The translations under genes were made by a program, and so were the position numbers. The notes under the pieces were generated by a model. The model was not told where the DNA came from and searched no databases. It was given only the letters and a program-made list of their open reading frames with translations. A stretch of 64,000 nt of DNA from Pseudomonas sp. ANT_H12B (GTDB taxonomy: Bacteria > Pseudomonadota > Gammaproteobacteria > Pseudomonadales > Pseudomonadaceae), in assembly GCF_008369325.1 (NCBI RefSeq), contig NZ_VOBI01000018.1, forward strand, positions 62,001 to 126,000. Direction: 5' to 3'. Below, in pieces: positions 1-8,706 of the stretch; the stretch's first letter is position 1; every line of letters begins with the position of its first letter.

Positions 1-445
1 CCGCGTACGCAACGCTGGCCGAGAGGGCTGCCGCACCGATCAGGCCGAACACCCAGGCTTGTTGCATAAAGTTATCGGCGGGTACTAGCGCAATGCCGGC
101 GCCGGCCAGGGTCAGGCCGGTCAAGGCCGAACCCAGCAAAAACATGCGACGCCAGATCGGATGGGCCTGACGGTTGGGTATCGCCGAATCGAAGGCCGCT
201 ACCTGAATCACTCGTAACGCCACCAGCGATAACAACCACACCAGCCAGACGCTGACCAGGAAGTAGCGCTGCGGGCTCCAGAGCAAACCGGCGCAGACCA
301 GACCATTGATGAGCATGAACAGAGTGGGCAGCAGCGAGCCCTGGTACAGCAGACGCGTGCGTTCGACCGCCATTTCCATGGCGTACTGTTTACGGATAAC
401 CCGGGGCTCCACAGTGGGGCCCGACAGGTCGGAGCTGAGGGTCAT
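1..445 (-). CDS. N-terminal part of a multi-pass membrane protein (possible GGDEF/EAL regulator), truncated by window edge
   Basis: The reverse strand is open from an ATG at 445-443 to the window edge (148 codons). The translation begins MTLSSDLSGPTVEPRVIRKQ, then has at least four hydrophobic segments (around LPTLFMLINGLVCAGLLW, FLVSVWLVWLLSLVALRV, MFLLGSALTGLTLAGAGI and AWVFGLIGAAALSASVAYA). No catalytic domain is visible because the rest lies outside the window. In pseudomonads the gene next to uvrD is often a membrane-anchored GGDEF-EAL protein (PA5442 type), so a cyclic-di-GMP role is possible, but this rests on gene position and not on sequence seen here. It is divergent from uvrD. Confidence 0.6.
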   Translation of the reverse strand, partial: MTLSSDLSGPTVEPRVIRKQYAMEMAVERTRLLYQGSLLPTLFMLINGLVCAGLLWSPQRYFLVSVWLVWLLSLVALRVIQVAAFDSAIPNRQAHPIWRRMFLLGSALTGLTLAGAGIALVPADNFMQQAWVFGLIGAAALSASVAYA

Positions 446-702
446 AGGCAATGTTCTTGTTCTTATAAGATGAGCATGAGCCCGAAACGTCGACGGAGCA
501 TACACAAGCAAAGGCCCGGACCAAACTGCCCCAGGTCATAAAATAGACAAAAGTCTCGACTGCTCACGCCTGCGTAAAAGCTGCCAAGCGAGCCCCGCCA
601 ACGCTTGCAGCCGGTGACTGACCGGTCGTCCTGCACCTATCTTTCATCGGCTAAAGCAATGCGGGGTTTGCCCGGTGTGACGCCGCCCCCTAGAATGCCC
701 CG

Positions 703-2886
703 ATGCGCGATGATCTCTCCCTTCTGCTGAACTCCCTCAACGATGCTCAACGCCAGGCCGTAGCTGCCTCCGTGGGTCGTCAGTTGGTCCTGGCCGGTGC
801 TGGTTCCGGTAAAACCCGAGTGCTGGTGCACCGTATCGCCTGGTTGATCCAGGTCGAAAACGCCTCGCCTCACTCAATCCTGTCGGTGACCTTCACCAAC
901 AAGGCCGCTGCCGAGATGCGCCATCGCATCGAGCAGTTGATGGGTATTAACCCGGCCGGCATGTGGGTTGGCACCTTCCACGGCCTGGCGCACCGCTTGC
1001 TGCGGGCGCACTGGCAGGAAGCCGGCCTGAGCCAGACCTTCCAGATTCTCGATAGCGACGACCAGCAGCGGCTGGTCAAGCGGGTGATCCGCGAGCTGGG
1101 CCTGGACGAGCAACGCTGGCCGGCTCGACAAGCCCAGTGGTTCATCAACGGGCAGAAAGACGAAGGTCTGCGTCCACAACACATTCAAGCCAGCGGCGAT
1201 CTGTTCCTGGCCACCATGCGCAGCATTTATGAAGCCTACGAGGCCGCGTGCCTGCGCGCAGGCGTCATCGACTTCTCCGAACTGCTGCTGCGTGCCCTCG
1301 ACCTGTGGCGCGATCATCCAGGCTTGCTGGCGCATTATCAGAAGCGCTTCCGGCACATTCTGGTGGACGAGTTCCAGGACACCAACGCCGTGCAGTACGC
1401 CTGGTTGCGACTGCTGGCCAAGGGCGGCGACAGCCTGATGGTGGTCGGCGACGACGACCAGTCGATCTACGGCTGGCGCGGCGCGAAAATCGAAAACATT
1501 TATCAGTACTCCGACGATTTTCCGGATGCTGAAACCATTCGTCTTGAGCAGAACTACCGCTCCACCGCCGGGATCCTCAAGGCAGCCAACGCTCTGATTG
1601 CCAACAACACCGGGCGCATGGGTAAAGAGCTGTGGACCGATGGCGGCGAAGGCGAAGCGATCAATCTGTACGCCGCGTTCAACGAACACGACGAGGCACG
1701 CTACGTGGTGGAAACCATCGAAAGCGCGCTCAAAACCGGCTTGGCTCGCAGTGATATCGCGATTTTGTACCGCTCCAACGCCCAATCCCGCGTTTTGGAA
1801 GAAGCCCTGCTGCGCGAGCGCATTCCGTACCGTATCTACGGCGGTCAGCGCTTCTTCGAACGGGCAGAAATCAAGAACGCCATGGCCTACCTGCGTTTGC
1901 TGGAAGGTCGTGGCAACGATGCAGCGCTGGAGCGAGTGATCAACGTTCCGGCCCGCGGTATCGGCGAAAAAACCGTCGAAGCGATTCGCGACCACGCGCG
2001 CCACAGTGATGTGTCGATGTGGGAAGCCATGCGCCTGCTGGTCGCCAATAAAGGCTTGACCGGTCGTGCGGCTGGCGCCCTTGGCGCGTTCATCGAATTG
2101 ATCGAGAACCTCGCCGCCAAGTGCATGGAGATGCCGCTGCACCTGATGACCCAAACCGTCATCGAGCAGTCGGGGTTGATCGCCTACCACGAAGCGGAAA
2201 AAGGCGAGAAAGGCCAGGCCCGGGTCGAAAACCTTGAGGAGCTGGTCAGCGCCGCGCGCAACTTCGAAAATGCTGAAGAAGACGAAGACCTGACGCCATT
2301 GGCGGCGTTCCTCGGTCACGCGTCACTGGAGGCCGGAGATACTCAGGCCGACGAGCACGAAGACAGCATTCAGTTGATGACCTTGCACAGCGCCAAGGGT
2401 CTGGAATTCCCTTACGTGTTCCTGGTGGGCATGGAAGAAGGCCTGTTCCCGCACAAGATGAGCCTGGAAGAACCCGGCCGTCTGGAGGAAGAGCGTCGCT
2501 TGGCCTACGTCGGCATCACCCGGGCCATGCAGAACTTGGTGATGACCTATGCTGAAACCCGACGCCTGTACGGCAGCGAGACTTACAACAAGGTGTCGCG
2601 TTTCGTACGTGAAGTGCCGAAAGGCCTGATCCAGGAAGTGCGGCTGTCCAACAGTGTCAGCCGTCCGTTCGGCGGTGGCCAGCAGCAGAGTTCCAGCAGC
2701 CTGTTTGGCGGCAGCGAGATCCCGGACACCGGATTCAGCCTCGGCCAGACCGTACGGCATTCGGTGTTTGGCGACGGTGTGATCCTGAACTTCGAAGGCG
2801 CCGGGGCTCAGGCTCGGGTGCAGGTGAACTTCAGCGAAGGCAGCAAATGGCTGATGCTGGGTTACGCAAAGCTCGAAGCGATTTAA
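703..2886 (+). CDS. uvrD: DNA helicase II (UvrD)
   Basis: This 727-residue protein is a superfamily 1A 3'-5' DNA helicase. It unwinds DNA in nucleotide excision repair and mismatch repair and strips RecA filaments. The Walker A motif AGAGSGKT is at residues 31-38 and the Walker B/motif II DEFQDTN near residue 225. Motif III (VGDDDQSIYGWRGA), the QNYRST motif and the C-terminal motifs TLHSAKGLEF and VGITRA all follow in the usual order. The C-terminus carries the Tudor-like segment LGQTVRHSVFGDGVIL typical of full-length UvrD. Length matches the family. The gene stands alone, and a REP pair follows its stop. No LexA-type operator was recognised upstream. Confidence 0.97.
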   Translation: MRDDLSLLLNSLNDAQRQAVAASVGRQLVLAGAGSGKTRVLVHRIAWLIQVENASPHSILSVTFTNKAAAEMRHRIEQLMGINPAGMWVGTFHGLAHRLLRAHWQEAGLSQTFQILDSDDQQRLVKRVIRELGLDEQRWPARQAQWFINGQKDEGLRPQHIQASGDLFLATMRSIYEAYEAACLRAGVIDFSELLLRALDLWRDHPGLLAHYQKRFRHILVDEFQDTNAVQYAWLRLLAKGGDSLMVVGDDDQSIYGWRGAKIENIYQYSDDFPDAETIRLEQNYRSTAGILKAANALIANNTGRMGKELWTDGGEGEAINLYAAFNEHDEARYVVETIESALKTGLARSDIAILYRSNAQSRVLEEALLRERIPYRIYGGQRFFERAEIKNAMAYLRLLEGRGNDAALERVINVPARGIGEKTVEAIRDHARHSDVSMWEAMRLLVANKGLTGRAAGALGAFIELIENLAAKCMEMPLHLMTQTVIEQSGLIAYHEAEKGEKGQARVENLEELVSAARNFENAEEDEDLTPLAAFLGHASLEAGDTQADEHEDSIQLMTLHSAKGLEFPYVFLVGMEEGLFPHKMSLEEPGRLEEERRLAYVGITRAMQNLVMTYAETRRLYGSETYNKVSRFVREVPKGLIQEVRLSNSVSRPFGGGQQQSSSSLFGGSEIPDTGFSLGQTVRHSVFGDGVILNFEGAGAQARVQVNFSEGSKWLMLGYAKLEAI

Positions 2887-2904
2887 AGCCTGCCCGTGAT
2901 TCAA

Positions 2905-2992
2905 TGTGGGAGCGAGCCTGCTCGCGAAGGCAGCAACGCGGTTTGTCAGAAACACCGCGTTTTCGTTCTTCGCGAGCAGGCTCGCTCCCACA
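2905..2992. repeat. Inverted pair of REP palindromes (REPIN-like)
   Basis: A forward copy of TGTGGGAGCGAGCCTGCTCG (continuing CGA) at 2905-2927 is answered by its reverse complement at 2969-2992. The two enclose a spacer that itself contains a smaller stem (AACGCGG / CCGCGTT). This is the arrangement of Pseudomonas REPINs, which are mobilised in trans by RAYT transposases. It lies just downstream of uvrD. Confidence 0.9.
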
Positions 2993-3175
2993 GGGTTCAC
3001 CCTTCCTACAGAACTAATCCACTCGTCCTACGGACCAAAGTTAACAGGCCTTATTGCGCTGACTGAAGCTGAACACAACCTGTCAGGCAAAAGCCCGAAA
3101 CACTCTGCCGCTAGCCAGTAACACTTCAGCTGTGCAACATGGCGCGCGTGCCTTCCACAAATGGGAATTCCCTTT

Positions 3176-4048
3176 ATGAAACGTTTTCTTAGCATCGCCA
3201 TGGCGTTGTGCATCGGCCTGACGATGAGCCTCGACGCCAACGCCAAGCGCTTTGGTGGCGGCAAGAGCTCCGGCGCTGCGCCGACTCACCAGACCAGCCA
3301 AATGGCTCCTTCTTCTGCCGCAGGTGGCGCTGCTGCCACTGCCGGCGCGGCCGGTGCCGCTGGCGCTGCCGCCAAGGCCGGCGGTGCTTCGCGCTGGCTC
3401 GGCCCTCTGGCCGGTATCGCTGCCGGTGGCCTGCTGGCCTCCATGTTCATGGGCGGCGGCTTCCAGGGTATGCAGATCTTCGACATCCTGATCATGGCGG
3501 TCATCGCCTTTCTGGTCTTCCGTTTCATCGCCGCCCGTCGTCGCAAGCAGCAAGAGCAACTGGCTCCAGCCGGCGCACCGATGCAGCGTGAAACGTTCGA
3601 GCAGAAGCCTACAGCGATGGGTTCGATCTTCGGCGGCTCGGCGGCTCCTGTTGCCGCTCGTCCGGTGATCAATGCGCCAGCCTGGTTCAATGAAAACAAT
3701 TTCATTGAAGCGGCCCGCAACCACTTCCAGTCCCTGCAGCAACACTGGGACGCCAATGAAATGGACAAGATCTCCGAGTTCGTGACCCCACAACTGCTGG
3801 AGTTCCTCAAGCGCGAACGTGCCGATCTGGGCGAAGGTTTCCAGTCCACCTACATTGATAACCTCAATGTTCAACTGGACGGCGTGGATGATCGTGCCGA
3901 CAAGACCATCGCCACCCTGACCTTCACCGGCGTGTCGAAGACCTCGCGTTTCGACCAGGGCGAAGTGTTCAGCGAAAGCTGGAACATGGAACGTCCGCAG
4001 GGCGAGAACCAGCCTTGGCTGGTCGCTGGTATCCGCCAAAACGGCTGA
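3176..4048 (+). CDS. Tim44-like domain protein, exported or membrane-anchored
   Basis: This 290-residue protein has a signal peptide (MKRFLSIAMALCIGLTMSLDANA), a low-complexity Ala/Gly-rich stretch, a transmembrane segment around residues 90-120 (IFDILIMAVIAFLVFRFIAA), and a C-terminal Tim44-like domain from about residue 150. The Tim44-like domain is an NTF2-type fold related to the membrane-binding domain of mitochondrial Tim44. Its bacterial function is unsettled. I chose the ATG at 3176 over an upstream in-frame ATG at 3161 because it gives a clean signal peptide at residue 1. The gene is monocistronic and ends at a strong terminator. Confidence 0.85.
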   Translation: MKRFLSIAMALCIGLTMSLDANAKRFGGGKSSGAAPTHQTSQMAPSSAAGGAAATAGAAGAAGAAAKAGGASRWLGPLAGIAAGGLLASMFMGGGFQGMQIFDILIMAVIAFLVFRFIAARRRKQQEQLAPAGAPMQRETFEQKPTAMGSIFGGSAAPVAARPVINAPAWFNENNFIEAARNHFQSLQQHWDANEMDKISEFVTPQLLEFLKRERADLGEGFQSTYIDNLNVQLDGVDDRADKTIATLTFTGVSKTSRFDQGEVFSESWNMERPQGENQPWLVAGIRQNG

Positions 4049-4074
4049 TCCCTCCCGCGTTAAGCATGTTGTAA

Positions 4075-4108
4075 TAAAAACCCCAGCCTCGGCTGGGGTT
4101 TTCTATTT
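4075..4108 (+). terminator. Rho-independent terminator
   Basis: The hairpin CCCCAGCC-TC-GGCTGGGG is followed by TTTTCTATTT. A matching A-tract lies upstream, so it could act in both directions. It lies 27 bases after the Tim44-like gene. Confidence 0.9.
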
Positions 4109-4184
4109 CGCGGTTGCATCTATAGCGAGCTACTGTATAAACCGCCCCAACTAAACCGCGCCATACAGCAAGAGGATCCCGGAC

Positions 4185-4592
4185 GTGGAAGAAATCATCG
4201 AACAACTGCGTGAAGCCAACGAACCGGTACCGGTCCCCTTGGAGTTGCCCGACGAAGATCAACTGGTGGAAATCGAAGAACAACTGTTCATCGACATTCC
4301 GTTTGTCTTCAGAGAATTTTTGCTGACCGTCAGCGACGTCGTCTACGGCAGCCTGGAGCCGGTGACCGTCACCGACCCACAATCCCACACTTACCTGCCA
4401 GACGTTGCCGCCAATGCCTGGGATGCAGGCGTTGATCGCAGCATGATTCCGATCTGCCAGGACGGTGACAACTACTACCTGGTCGAAGAAGACGGCACCG
4501 TGGTGCTGTGGCTGGCCGAAGAAGAGCTGGTCGCCGAAGAAACCTGGGAATCGGTGTGGCACTGGGCGCGGGACGTCTGGCTGGAGAGCTGA
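4185..4592 (+). CDS. SMI1/KNR4 (SUKH) family protein
   Basis: This acidic 135-residue protein carries the SUKH fold signature: an N-terminal helix, the segment LPDEDQLVEIEEQLFIDIPFVFREFLL, then YLPDVAANAWDAGVD, MIPICQDGDNYYLV and a C-terminal DGTVVLW...ESVWHWARDVWLES. SUKH proteins are often immunity proteins against nuclease toxins, but stand-alone housekeeping copies are common in pseudomonads. No toxin gene is adjacent, which favours the housekeeping reading. Confidence 0.85.
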   Translation: MEEIIEQLREANEPVPVPLELPDEDQLVEIEEQLFIDIPFVFREFLLTVSDVVYGSLEPVTVTDPQSHTYLPDVAANAWDAGVDRSMIPICQDGDNYYLVEEDGTVVLWLAEEELVAEETWESVWHWARDVWLES

Positions 4593-4613
4593 TCCGCCTG
4601 ACGCCTCGCGTGG

Positions 4614-6377
4614 TCAATGCCCGGACGAATCCTTGTGGTTGTCCAGTGTTTCGAGCAACGCCACCTGCATCCGCGTGTGCACGCGGATGAACCAGCGCCA
4701 GAGCAGCGCCGCTACAGCGGCCGCGACCACGACGATCAGCATCAGCAACTTGTTGGTCGGCAGAATACTGGCCGACAAGGCTGCCAGCAGCAGAAAAATC
4801 ACCAGCAGCGAGAGGATCGGGATCACTTCGGCGATCACCCGGCGCACACGTTGCGTGTGGCGGCCGGCCATTTCCGGCTTCACGCCCATCTCCGCCAACA
4901 GCATCGACAGCGCCTTGAGCTTGCGATAGGCGGCGATCAGGAACGGCAGCGACAACAGCAACGCCCCGCCCCAAATCAACGCTTTCTGCCAGCTCGGGTC
5001 GCTGATCCAGTCTTGCAGATAAGTGGATATACGCTCGGCGAAGTACGCGCCCGCGAAGAAGATCGCAATCACCAGCGCCAGATTGACCCCTACCTGCAAC
5101 AGAATCCGTCGAATCATCGACGCCAGCAGAGCGCCCTCGCCCTGAGGCTGGATGCTGCGCAGCCATTCGCCGTACATTCCCAATACCCGACTAAGGCGTT
5201 GCGGCATGACAGCAGCCAGCTTGATCGACAGCGGGTCGGCCGCGCGGATCAGATACGGCGTCATCAGCGTAGTGAGCACCGAGACCGCCACAGCCACCGG
5301 ATAGAGGAAGTTACTGGTGACCTGCAGGGTCATGCCCAGCGAGGCGATGATGAAGGAAAACTCACCGATCTGCGAAAGACCCATCCCGACCCGCAGTGAG
5401 GTTCGTCCGTCATTGCCGGCGATAAAGGCGCCGAGACCACAGGACAACATCTTTCCAAGCACGACGGCCACGGTGATTACCGCGATCGGCCACGCGTATT
5501 GCAGCAAAATCATCGGGTCGAGCATCAAGCCAATGGCGACGAAGAAAATTGCGCTGAACAGGTCGCGAACCGGTTCGATCAGCCGCTCGATTTTCAACAG
5601 TTGCCGGGACTCGGCCATGATTGCGCCGATCAGGAACGCCCCGAGCACCATGCTGTATTCGAGTTTGACCACCAGCAGACAGAAACCGAAACACAGGCCG
5701 AGAACGGTGATCAGCAACATTTCATTGCTTTCGAACCTGGCCACGTAGGCCAGCAGACGCGGCACCAACAGAATCCCAATGACCAGCGCGACGATCATGA
5801 ACAGCGACAGCTTGCCGACCGTGGAAAACACTTCGCCGGAACTCACCGTACCGCTGACCGCGATGCTCGACAGCAAGGCGATGATGCCGATGCCAAGGAT
5901 GTCTTCGACGATCAGCACGCCGAATATCAACTGGGCAAAGCGCTCGTTTTTCATCTTCAGGTCGTTGAGCGCCTTGACGATGATGGTGGTTGAGGAAATT
6001 GCCAGGATCGCGCCAAGGAACAACGAATCCATGGTGTTCCAGTCGAACCAGCGACCGATTTCGTAGCCGATCCAGATCATCAGCACGATTTCCAGGAACG
6101 CTGCGATGAAGGCAGTGGCGCCCACCTTGAACAGTTTGCGCAGGCTGAACTCCAGGCCCAGGCTGAACATCAGGAAAATCACCCCGAGCTCGGCCAGGGT
6201 CTTGATGGTTTCTTCGTCGTGAATCAGGCTGAACGGCGGCGTGTGCGGGCCCATGATGAAGCCGGCGACGATATAGCCAAGGACCACCGGCTGTTTGAAG
6301 CGATGAAACAACACAGTCACCACACCTGCGACCAACATGATCACTGCCAAATCCTGAATAAAACTGATGGCATGCAT
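4614..6377 (-). CDS. Kef/YbaL-type monovalent cation:proton antiporter (CPA2 family)
   Basis: This 587-residue inner-membrane protein has about twelve predicted transmembrane segments across residues 5-390 and a further hydrophobic C-terminal part. The family signatures are visible: GYIVAGFIMGPHTPP, LAELGVIFLMFSLGLEFSL, and the core helix VEDILGIGIIALL with the conserved acidic residue expected of the ion-binding site. The TrkA-N nucleotide-binding domain of KefB/KefC is absent. It is replaced by extra membrane helices, so regulation by glutathione adducts is unlikely. It probably exchanges K+ or Na+ for H+. The 285-base gap upstream holds no gene. Confidence 0.88.
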   Translation of the reverse strand: MHAISFIQDLAVIMLVAGVVTVLFHRFKQPVVLGYIVAGFIMGPHTPPFSLIHDEETIKTLAELGVIFLMFSLGLEFSLRKLFKVGATAFIAAFLEIVLMIWIGYEIGRWFDWNTMDSLFLGAILAISSTTIIVKALNDLKMKNERFAQLIFGVLIVEDILGIGIIALLSSIAVSGTVSSGEVFSTVGKLSLFMIVALVIGILLVPRLLAYVARFESNEMLLITVLGLCFGFCLLVVKLEYSMVLGAFLIGAIMAESRQLLKIERLIEPVRDLFSAIFFVAIGLMLDPMILLQYAWPIAVITVAVVLGKMLSCGLGAFIAGNDGRTSLRVGMGLSQIGEFSFIIASLGMTLQVTSNFLYPVAVAVSVLTTLMTPYLIRAADPLSIKLAAVMPQRLSRVLGMYGEWLRSIQPQGEGALLASMIRRILLQVGVNLALVIAIFFAGAYFAERISTYLQDWISDPSWQKALIWGGALLLSLPFLIAAYRKLKALSMLLAEMGVKPEMAGRHTQRVRRVIAEVIPILSLLVIFLLLAALSASILPTNKLLMLIVVVAAAVAALLWRWFIRVHTRMQVALLETLDNHKDSSGH

Positions 6378-6662
6378 GGTGTGGGCTCCTTGGGTAACGA
6401 TTGCTCAATCGCCAGACGCGAGAAAGATCTGATTGAACAGAGTAAAAATCCGGTTTACGTGTAGGAATTGCCCTCGGGATAGGCTTTTGAAGGGTAACAC
6501 CGCGACTTCCGGCAGAAAGGCGGTGCAATATATGGAAACAGATCGATCCGGCGTGACGGCGGCGACTCGCCCGGCGTCCCGATAACTGTGGTTTGAAAAA
6601 ACCGACCAGGCCCCGCAGAGGTGCCGCCCTTCCGAAATTCTGCCTTGAACCGTGAGAACGCT

Positions 6663-7145
6663 ATGGAACCCGGAAACGCCCAACTGTCGATGACGGTATT
6701 GATGACCCCCGACATGGCCAACTTCTCTGGCAATGTTCACGGCGGTACCCTACTCAAGTACCTCGACGAAGTGGCCTACGCCTGCGCCAGCCGTTATGCC
6801 GGTCGCTACGTCGTGACCTTGTCAGTGGATCAGGTAATTTTCCGTGAGCCGATCCATGTCGGCGAACTGGTGACTTTCCTGGCCTCGGTCAACTACACCG
6901 GCAACACCTCCATGGAGGTGGGCATCAAGGTGGTGACCGAAAACATCCGCGAGCGCTCGGTGCGCCACACCAACAGCTGCTTCTTCACCATGGTCGCGGT
7001 GGATGACCAGCGCAAACCGGCCGCTGTACCGCCATTGCAACCGCAGAACAGCGAAGACAAGCGTCGCTTCATGCAGGCCCAGCAGCGTCGGCAGATTCGT
7101 CAGGAACTGGAAAAGCGCTATCAGGAAATCAAGGGCGACGCCTGA
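6663..7145 (+). CDS. Acyl-CoA thioesterase, YciA-like hotdog fold
   Basis: This 160-residue cytoplasmic enzyme has the hotdog-fold active-site region MANFSGNVHGGTLLKYLDEVAYACASRYAG and the strand YVVTLSVDQVIFREPIHVGELV. Both are typical of hexameric acyl-CoA hydrolases that cleave acyl-CoA to free acid and CoA. The ATG at 6663 was chosen because the residues after it match the usual N-terminus of the family. The extended reading from 6621 has no ribosome site. The charged C-terminal helix (QAQQRRQIRQELEKRYQEIK) is usual. Confidence 0.9.
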   Translation: MEPGNAQLSMTVLMTPDMANFSGNVHGGTLLKYLDEVAYACASRYAGRYVVTLSVDQVIFREPIHVGELVTFLASVNYTGNTSMEVGIKVVTENIRERSVRHTNSCFFTMVAVDDQRKPAAVPPLQPQNSEDKRRFMQAQQRRQIRQELEKRYQEIKGDA

Positions 7146-7183
7146 ACTGTTTAGTCAGTTTGATGGGGTTCTTAAGTGAGTCA

Positions 7184-7273
7184 TCGCAAGCAAGCTCGCT
7201 CCCACAAGTGATCTACGACGGATACAATTTCTGTGTCCACTGAAGATCTGTGTGGGAGCGAGCTTGCTCGCGA
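7184..7273. repeat. REP pair in outward arrangement
   Basis: A reverse-oriented REP copy (TCGCAAGCAAGCTCGCTCCC...) is at 7184-7206 and a forward copy (TGTGGGAGCGAGCTTGCTCG...) at 7251-7273, separated by 44 bases. The order is the opposite of the pair at 2905-2992. It lies in the convergent space between the thioesterase gene and pdxY. Confidence 0.88.
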
Positions 7274-7288
7274 TGGGGTCTACGCCGT

Positions 7289-8161
7289 TCAGAGACTGAT
7301 CGCTGTCGCCTCGAACCGCACCCGCGGATGGGCAATCCGGTCCTGCGCCCTGACCAGTTCCAGCTCATAGCTGGAGCAAGCCTGGGTTTCCAGCAGCACT
7401 TCATGCACCGCCGACGCGGCGAATTCGAAAGCCGCTACCAGGCTGTCGCCCAACAGTACGCGAGCCAGAAACAGCCCGGATGTCAGGTCGCCGACACCCA
7501 CAGGTTGACGCGGAAACGCCAGCAGCGGCCGGCGCAAATGCCAGCTGTCTTCGGCCGTCACCAGCAGCATCTCGAAAACGTCCAACGGCTTGCCAGGATA
7601 GTCCAGATGCTTGACCAGCACCGCCTTCGGCCCGCGCGCCAGCAGCGCTCGTGCCATGGCCAGGCAGTCGAACAGCGATTGCGGCTTGCGCCCCGAAAAG
7701 CTGTCCAGCTCCAGCTGGTTCGGGCACATGAAGTCCGCCACAGCAGCCGCCTCCTGCAACAGAAAATCGCTGACTTCCGCCGGCACGCTACAGCCTTTCT
7801 CTGGATGGCCCATCACCGGGTCACACAGGTACAGCGCCTTGGGATTCATTGACTTGATCCGCGCCACGCCCGTCAGAATCGCCCGGCCCTGGGCCGCACT
7901 GCCGAGGTAGCCAGACAACACCGCATCGCAGTTGCCGAGTTCGCCAATCGCAGCGATGCCTTCGACCAATTCTGGAATCTGGTGCGGTGCCAGCACTTCG
8001 CCGGCCCACTGGCCGTACTGGGTGTGGTTGGAGAACTGCACGGTATTGAGCGGCCAGACGTTCACCCCGACCCGCTGCATCGGGAAAACCGCGGCGCTGT
8101 TGCCAGCGTGGCCGAACACCACGTGGGACTGGATGGCGAGCAGATGCGGCGTACGTTTCAT
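7289..8161 (-). CDS. pdxY: Pyridoxal kinase PdxY
   Basis: This 290-residue ribokinase-family enzyme phosphorylates pyridoxal to pyridoxal 5'-phosphate in the vitamin B6 salvage pathway. The N-terminus LLAIQSHVVFGHAGNSAAVFPMQRVGVNVW is diagnostic of PdxY, as is TVQFSNHTQYGQW. The C-terminal GVGDLTSG motif supplies the anion hole and catalytic aspartate of the ribokinase fold. Length matches E. coli PdxY. The gene is monocistronic. Confidence 0.95.
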   Translation of the reverse strand: MKRTPHLLAIQSHVVFGHAGNSAAVFPMQRVGVNVWPLNTVQFSNHTQYGQWAGEVLAPHQIPELVEGIAAIGELGNCDAVLSGYLGSAAQGRAILTGVARIKSMNPKALYLCDPVMGHPEKGCSVPAEVSDFLLQEAAAVADFMCPNQLELDSFSGRKPQSLFDCLAMARALLARGPKAVLVKHLDYPGKPLDVFEMLLVTAEDSWHLRRPLLAFPRQPVGVGDLTSGLFLARVLLGDSLVAAFEFAASAVHEVLLETQACSSYELELVRAQDRIAHPRVRFEATAISL

Positions 8162-8281
8162 GCGGTGAGTTTTCCGTAAAACGATTGAAATTCGAGCCGC
8201 GTAGTATGCGACTAAACGCAGCCTGTACGACAGACCGGCGACGCAGTTAAGCTGACACTATCTTGTTGGAGCAATCTGTTG

Positions 8282-8695
8282 ATGCTGACTCTCGGAAATA
8301 TCTTCGTGCTGATGCTGCTCGCCACCGGTGGCGCGTGGCTATGGCACAACCACGGCTTGCGCGAGCGCGCGCTGGAGCGGGTCAAGCAGCATTGCAGCAA
8401 ACTCGAGATCGAGTTACTGGACGGCAACGTGGCATTGAAAAAAATCGCGTTCATCAAGGATGCCAACGGTCGGCGGCGCCTGGCCCGGGTGTATAACTTC
8501 GAATTCACTGTGACGGGCGAAACCCGCCACAACGGCACCATCACCCAGTTCGGCGCCCACAGTGCGCAAATCGAACTGGCGCCCTACCCGATGCCGTTTG
8601 ATGACACCCCTGCGGTGGTCGATGTGGCGAAGCCCCGCGCCGAGGTGATCGAACTGAGCCAGTGGCGCCAGGAACACACCAAGTGGCGTCCGTGA
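8282..8695 (+). CDS. DUF3301 domain membrane-anchored protein
   Basis: This 137-residue protein has one N-terminal transmembrane helix (LGNIFVLMLLATGGAWLW) followed by the DUF3301 body (LRERALERVKQHCSKLEIELLDGNVALKKI ... RVYNFEFTVTGETRHNG). The function is unknown and the family is widespread in gammaproteobacteria. I start it at the ATG at 8282, with GGAG 12 bases upstream, rather than the overlapping TTG at 8279. Confidence 0.85.
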   Translation: MLTLGNIFVLMLLATGGAWLWHNHGLRERALERVKQHCSKLEIELLDGNVALKKIAFIKDANGRRRLARVYNFEFTVTGETRHNGTITQFGAHSAQIELAPYPMPFDDTPAVVDVAKPRAEVIELSQWRQEHTKWRP

Positions 8696-8706
8696 ACCCA
8701 AGCGTT

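Noticed and set aside
874..2319. 481-codon open frame antisense to uvrD
   Set aside because: It mirrors a high-GC coding strand, shows no family motif, and uvrD on the other strand is complete and certain.
4614..5399. Forward-strand frames rich in Gln/His/Arg opposite the antiporter gene
   Set aside because: Low-complexity composition typical of antisense of a membrane protein gene, with no recognisable domain.
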